A stretch of 64,000 bases of DNA from positions 1 through 64,000 of the forward strand of contig DFUT01000039.1 of assembly GCA_002381125.1 (NCBI GenBank), read 5' to 3'. Both the position numbers and the translations under genes were made by a program. Shown in pieces: positions 63,101 to 64,000 of this stretch. The first letter of the stretch is position 1. Every line of letters starts with the position of its first letter. The notes under the pieces were generated by a model, which had not been told where the DNA came from, did not search any database, and saw nothing but the letters and a program-made list of their open reading frames with translations. Origin of the DNA: Bacteroidales bacterium UBA4179. Lineage in GTDB: Bacteria > Bacteroidota > Bacteroidia > Bacteroidales > Dysgonomonadaceae.

Positions 63101-63807
63101 AGATGGCTTATGCGCTTCATCTTGCCGGTTTCGACGTGAAGGATGTGCATATGACCGATCTTGTATCGGGACGCGAAACGTTGGAAGATGTTCAATTGGC
63201 CGTTTTTTGCGGAGGATTTTCCAATGCGGATGTGTTGGGTTCTGCCAAAGGATGGGCAGGGGCATTTCTCTATAATGAAAAAGCAAACAAAGCATTGAAA
63301 AATTTCTACGCCCGCCAAGATACATTGAGTTTGGGGGTATGCAATGGTTGTCAGCTCATGATGGAACTCGGTTTGGTATATCCGGAAATGGGCGACGATC
63401 ACCCAAAGATGCGACCCAATATATCGAATAAATTTGAATCGACGTTTGTGAGTGTGGAAATTCCACACAATGATTCTGTGATGTTGAAGTCGCTCGAAGG
63501 TTACAAATTGGGTGTTTGGGTATCGCATGGCGAAGGGTGTTTCGAGCTGATGTATCCTGAATCGGAATATGCCATTGCGGCAAAATATGTCTACAGCGAA
63601 TATCCGGGTAATCCCAATGGATCGGATTATGCCGTTGCGGCTGTGTGTTCCAAAGACGGTCGTCATTTGGCAATGATGCCTCACCCCGAACGGTCTATTT
63701 TCCCTTGGCAAAATGCATATTATCCTTTCGAATACCGCAAACATGATGTTACCCCATGGATGCAAGCCTTTATAAATGCATATGAGTGGCTTAAAGAAAG
63801 AAAATAA
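60121..63807 (+). CDS. purL: Phosphoribosylformylglycinamidine synthase (single-chain)
   Basis: PurL makes FGAM from FGAR, glutamine and ATP, step four of purine synthesis. The 1228-aa protein is the large fused form: N-terminal PurS-like domain, linker, two AIRS-like ATP domains (SEHCRHKIFNGKF; LKAETHNFPTTVEPFNGAATG; IHDHGAGGHLNCFSEL) and a C-terminal class I glutaminase with the nucleophile at about Cys1074 in GVCNGCQLM and the His/Glu pair in MMPHPERSIFP. It is divergent from the LysE-family gene and precedes a thioesterase gene by nine bases. The small separate PurS/PurQ are therefore not needed. Confidence 0.97.
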   Translation: MIVFFRTTAQHIIAVETSLPFSEETANRLKWLFGNAEMLDSAKIDERFIGPRREMITPWSTCAVEITQNMGITGVARIEEFIPAKEDDRYDPMLQEMYEKLDQGIFTIDKVPDPIIYIDDIAAYNEKEGLALSEEEIAYLNELSKKMNRKLTDSEVFGFSQVNSEHCRHKIFNGKFIIDGEEKESTLFQLIKKTSQVNPNKLVSAYKDNVAFVEGPTREQFAPVNPEQPDFFSTKDVDSVLSLKAETHNFPTTVEPFNGAATGTGGEIRDRLAGGKGSLPLAGTAVYMTSYPRLEDDRPWENTLPPRKWLYRTPEEILIKASDGASDFGNKFGQPLICGSVLTFEHTENYKKFGYDKVVMLAGGVGFANRRDALKEDPKPGEKIVMLGGDNYRIGMGGGAVSSVDTGKYTAGIELNAVQRANPEMQKRVSNVIRALVESDENPIVAIHDHGAGGHLNCFSELVEKTGGRIEMDKLPIGDPTLSAKEIISNESQERMGLLLEQKDIDRLERISSRERSPMYVVGETTGNKRLTFVQPDGICPIDMDLDDFLGKVPVTVMEDTTIEEKYAAFEYDLDKLDTYLENVLRLEAVACKDWLTNKVDRSVTGKVARQQCQGKIQLPLNDLGAVALDYKGKEGIATSIGHAPQVALIDPAAGSVMAVAEALTNIVFAPLSEGLQSVSLSANWMWPCRNPGEDARLYKAVEACSDFVCKLGINIPTGKDSLSMTQKYGDDKVLAPGTVIISAAGEVKNIRKIVSPTLAYIKGTYIYYVAFSSDTLKLGGSAFAQTLGKVGDEAPTVPDAEYFKQAFAAVQELVNRGLILAGHDISAGGMITTMLEMCFSNPKGGLEARLDKIPYDDLIKILFAENPGILIQVKHRHLVDKILRDYGVASFIVARPIKKRSLIIQKGEFRQDFDIDRLRDVWYKTSYLLDRKQSGEYCAKKRFENYKNQILKFTIPSTFTGKFDDLGLNPDRKEKSGITAAIIREKGTNGEREMAYALHLAGFDVKDVHMTDLVSGRETLEDVQLAVFCGGFSNADVLGSAKGWAGAFLYNEKANKALKNFYARQDTLSLGVCNGCQLMMELGLVYPEMGDDHPKMRPNISNKFESTFVSVEIPHNDSVMLKSLEGYKLGVWVSHGEGCFELMYPESEYAIAAKYVYSEYPGNPNGSDYAVAAVCSKDGRHLAMMPHPERSIFPWQNAYYPFEYRKHDVTPWMQAFINAYEWLKERK

Positions 63808-63816
63808 TCGAAGTAT

Positions 63817-64000
63817 ATGAAGAAAAGATCATACATTTTTGAACATGCGATGAAAGTGCGAGATTACGAATGCGATGCTCAAGGTTATGTAAACAATGCC
63901 AATTACCAGCATTATTTTGAAGTGGCAAGGCATGAGTTTATGGCGAAACACGGTCTCAATTTTTACGATTTGACGAAAAAAGGAATCGATGCCGTGGTTT
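63817..64000 (+). CDS. 4HBT-family acyl-CoA/ACP thioesterase (cut by window end)
   Basis: The 61 codons visible begin MKKRSYIFEHAMKVRDYECD and continue AQGYVNNANYQHYFEVARHEF, the hotdog-fold 4-hydroxybenzoyl-CoA thioesterase signature, in which D-x-x-G-x-V-N-N-x-x-Y holds the catalytic Asp. Such YbgC/FcbC-like enzymes release acyl groups from CoA or ACP. The gene starts nine bases after purL and runs off the window, so length and C-terminus cannot be judged. Confidence 0.85.
   Translation, partial: MKKRSYIFEHAMKVRDYECDAQGYVNNANYQHYFEVARHEFMAKHGLNFYDLTKKGIDAVV

Noticed and set aside
62707..63765. 352-codon open frame antisense to purL
   Set aside because: It lies wholly within purL, has no family-like motifs, and is His/Phe/Ile-rich in the way reverse frames of this genome are.

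Overview
The window reads as a chromosomal segment of a Bacteroidota bacterium, most likely order Bacteroidales (Porphyromonas/Dysgonomonas-like). This rests on many promoter boxes of the Bacteroidetes form TAnnTTTG, the rarity of Shine-Dalgarno sequences, and Bacteroidales-type families (DUF4251, DUF6427, DUF4402, helix-hairpin-helix outer-membrane proteins). Most of it is housekeeping DNA at moderate GC with short operons on both strands. There is no prophage, conjugative element or CRISPR array.

Layout. 0-13 kb: a GH2 glycosidase; a UbiB-like kinase with a phasin-like partner; an aroA operon carrying a small membrane protein and an orphan ZnuB-type permease; a cysS-yaaA-NSS transporter operon; then efp, radC, a DUF59 protein and lpxH. 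13.2-15.15 kb: an apparently intact IS1182-like element with terminal and subterminal inverted repeats. 15-25 kb: an HHH/beta-barrel protein, an MltF-like transglycosylase, the GDP-fucose genes gmd-fcl, a SpoU methyltransferase, three glycosyltransferases and a metallo-beta-lactamase-fold hydrolase. 25.5-33 kb: purD, two Bacteroidales-specific proteins, tRNA-Leu, purN, acpP-fabF-rnc and a phosphofructokinase with unusual active-site motifs. 33-43 kb: surE-lpxB-fetA-fetB, alkaline phosphatase, tRNA-Lys, a lytic transglycosylase with uvrA, and tpx.

43-52 kb is the most unusual region. It is a minus-strand locus reading: three DUF4402 pilin-like subunits, a PapD-like periplasmic chaperone (interrupted by a one-base frameshift), a fourth DUF4402-like subunit, a 988-aa usher-like outer-membrane protein ending in a SPOR domain, and a TPR protein. 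The subunits end in the TVAYN/TVAYQ form, with a penultimate tyrosine as in chaperone-usher pilins. I read this as a chaperone-usher-type fibre system in Bacteroidota, distinct from the usual type V (FimA/Mfa) pili of this phylum. An inverted repeat between the last major subunit and the chaperone could set subunit:assembly stoichiometry.

52-64 kb: ftsK with a LolA-like carrier, trxB, ppk1, a YfcE-like phosphodiesterase, a LysE-family exporter, full-length purL, and the start of a 4HBT thioesterase cut by the window edge. All functions come from reading sequence and motifs. No database search was run.
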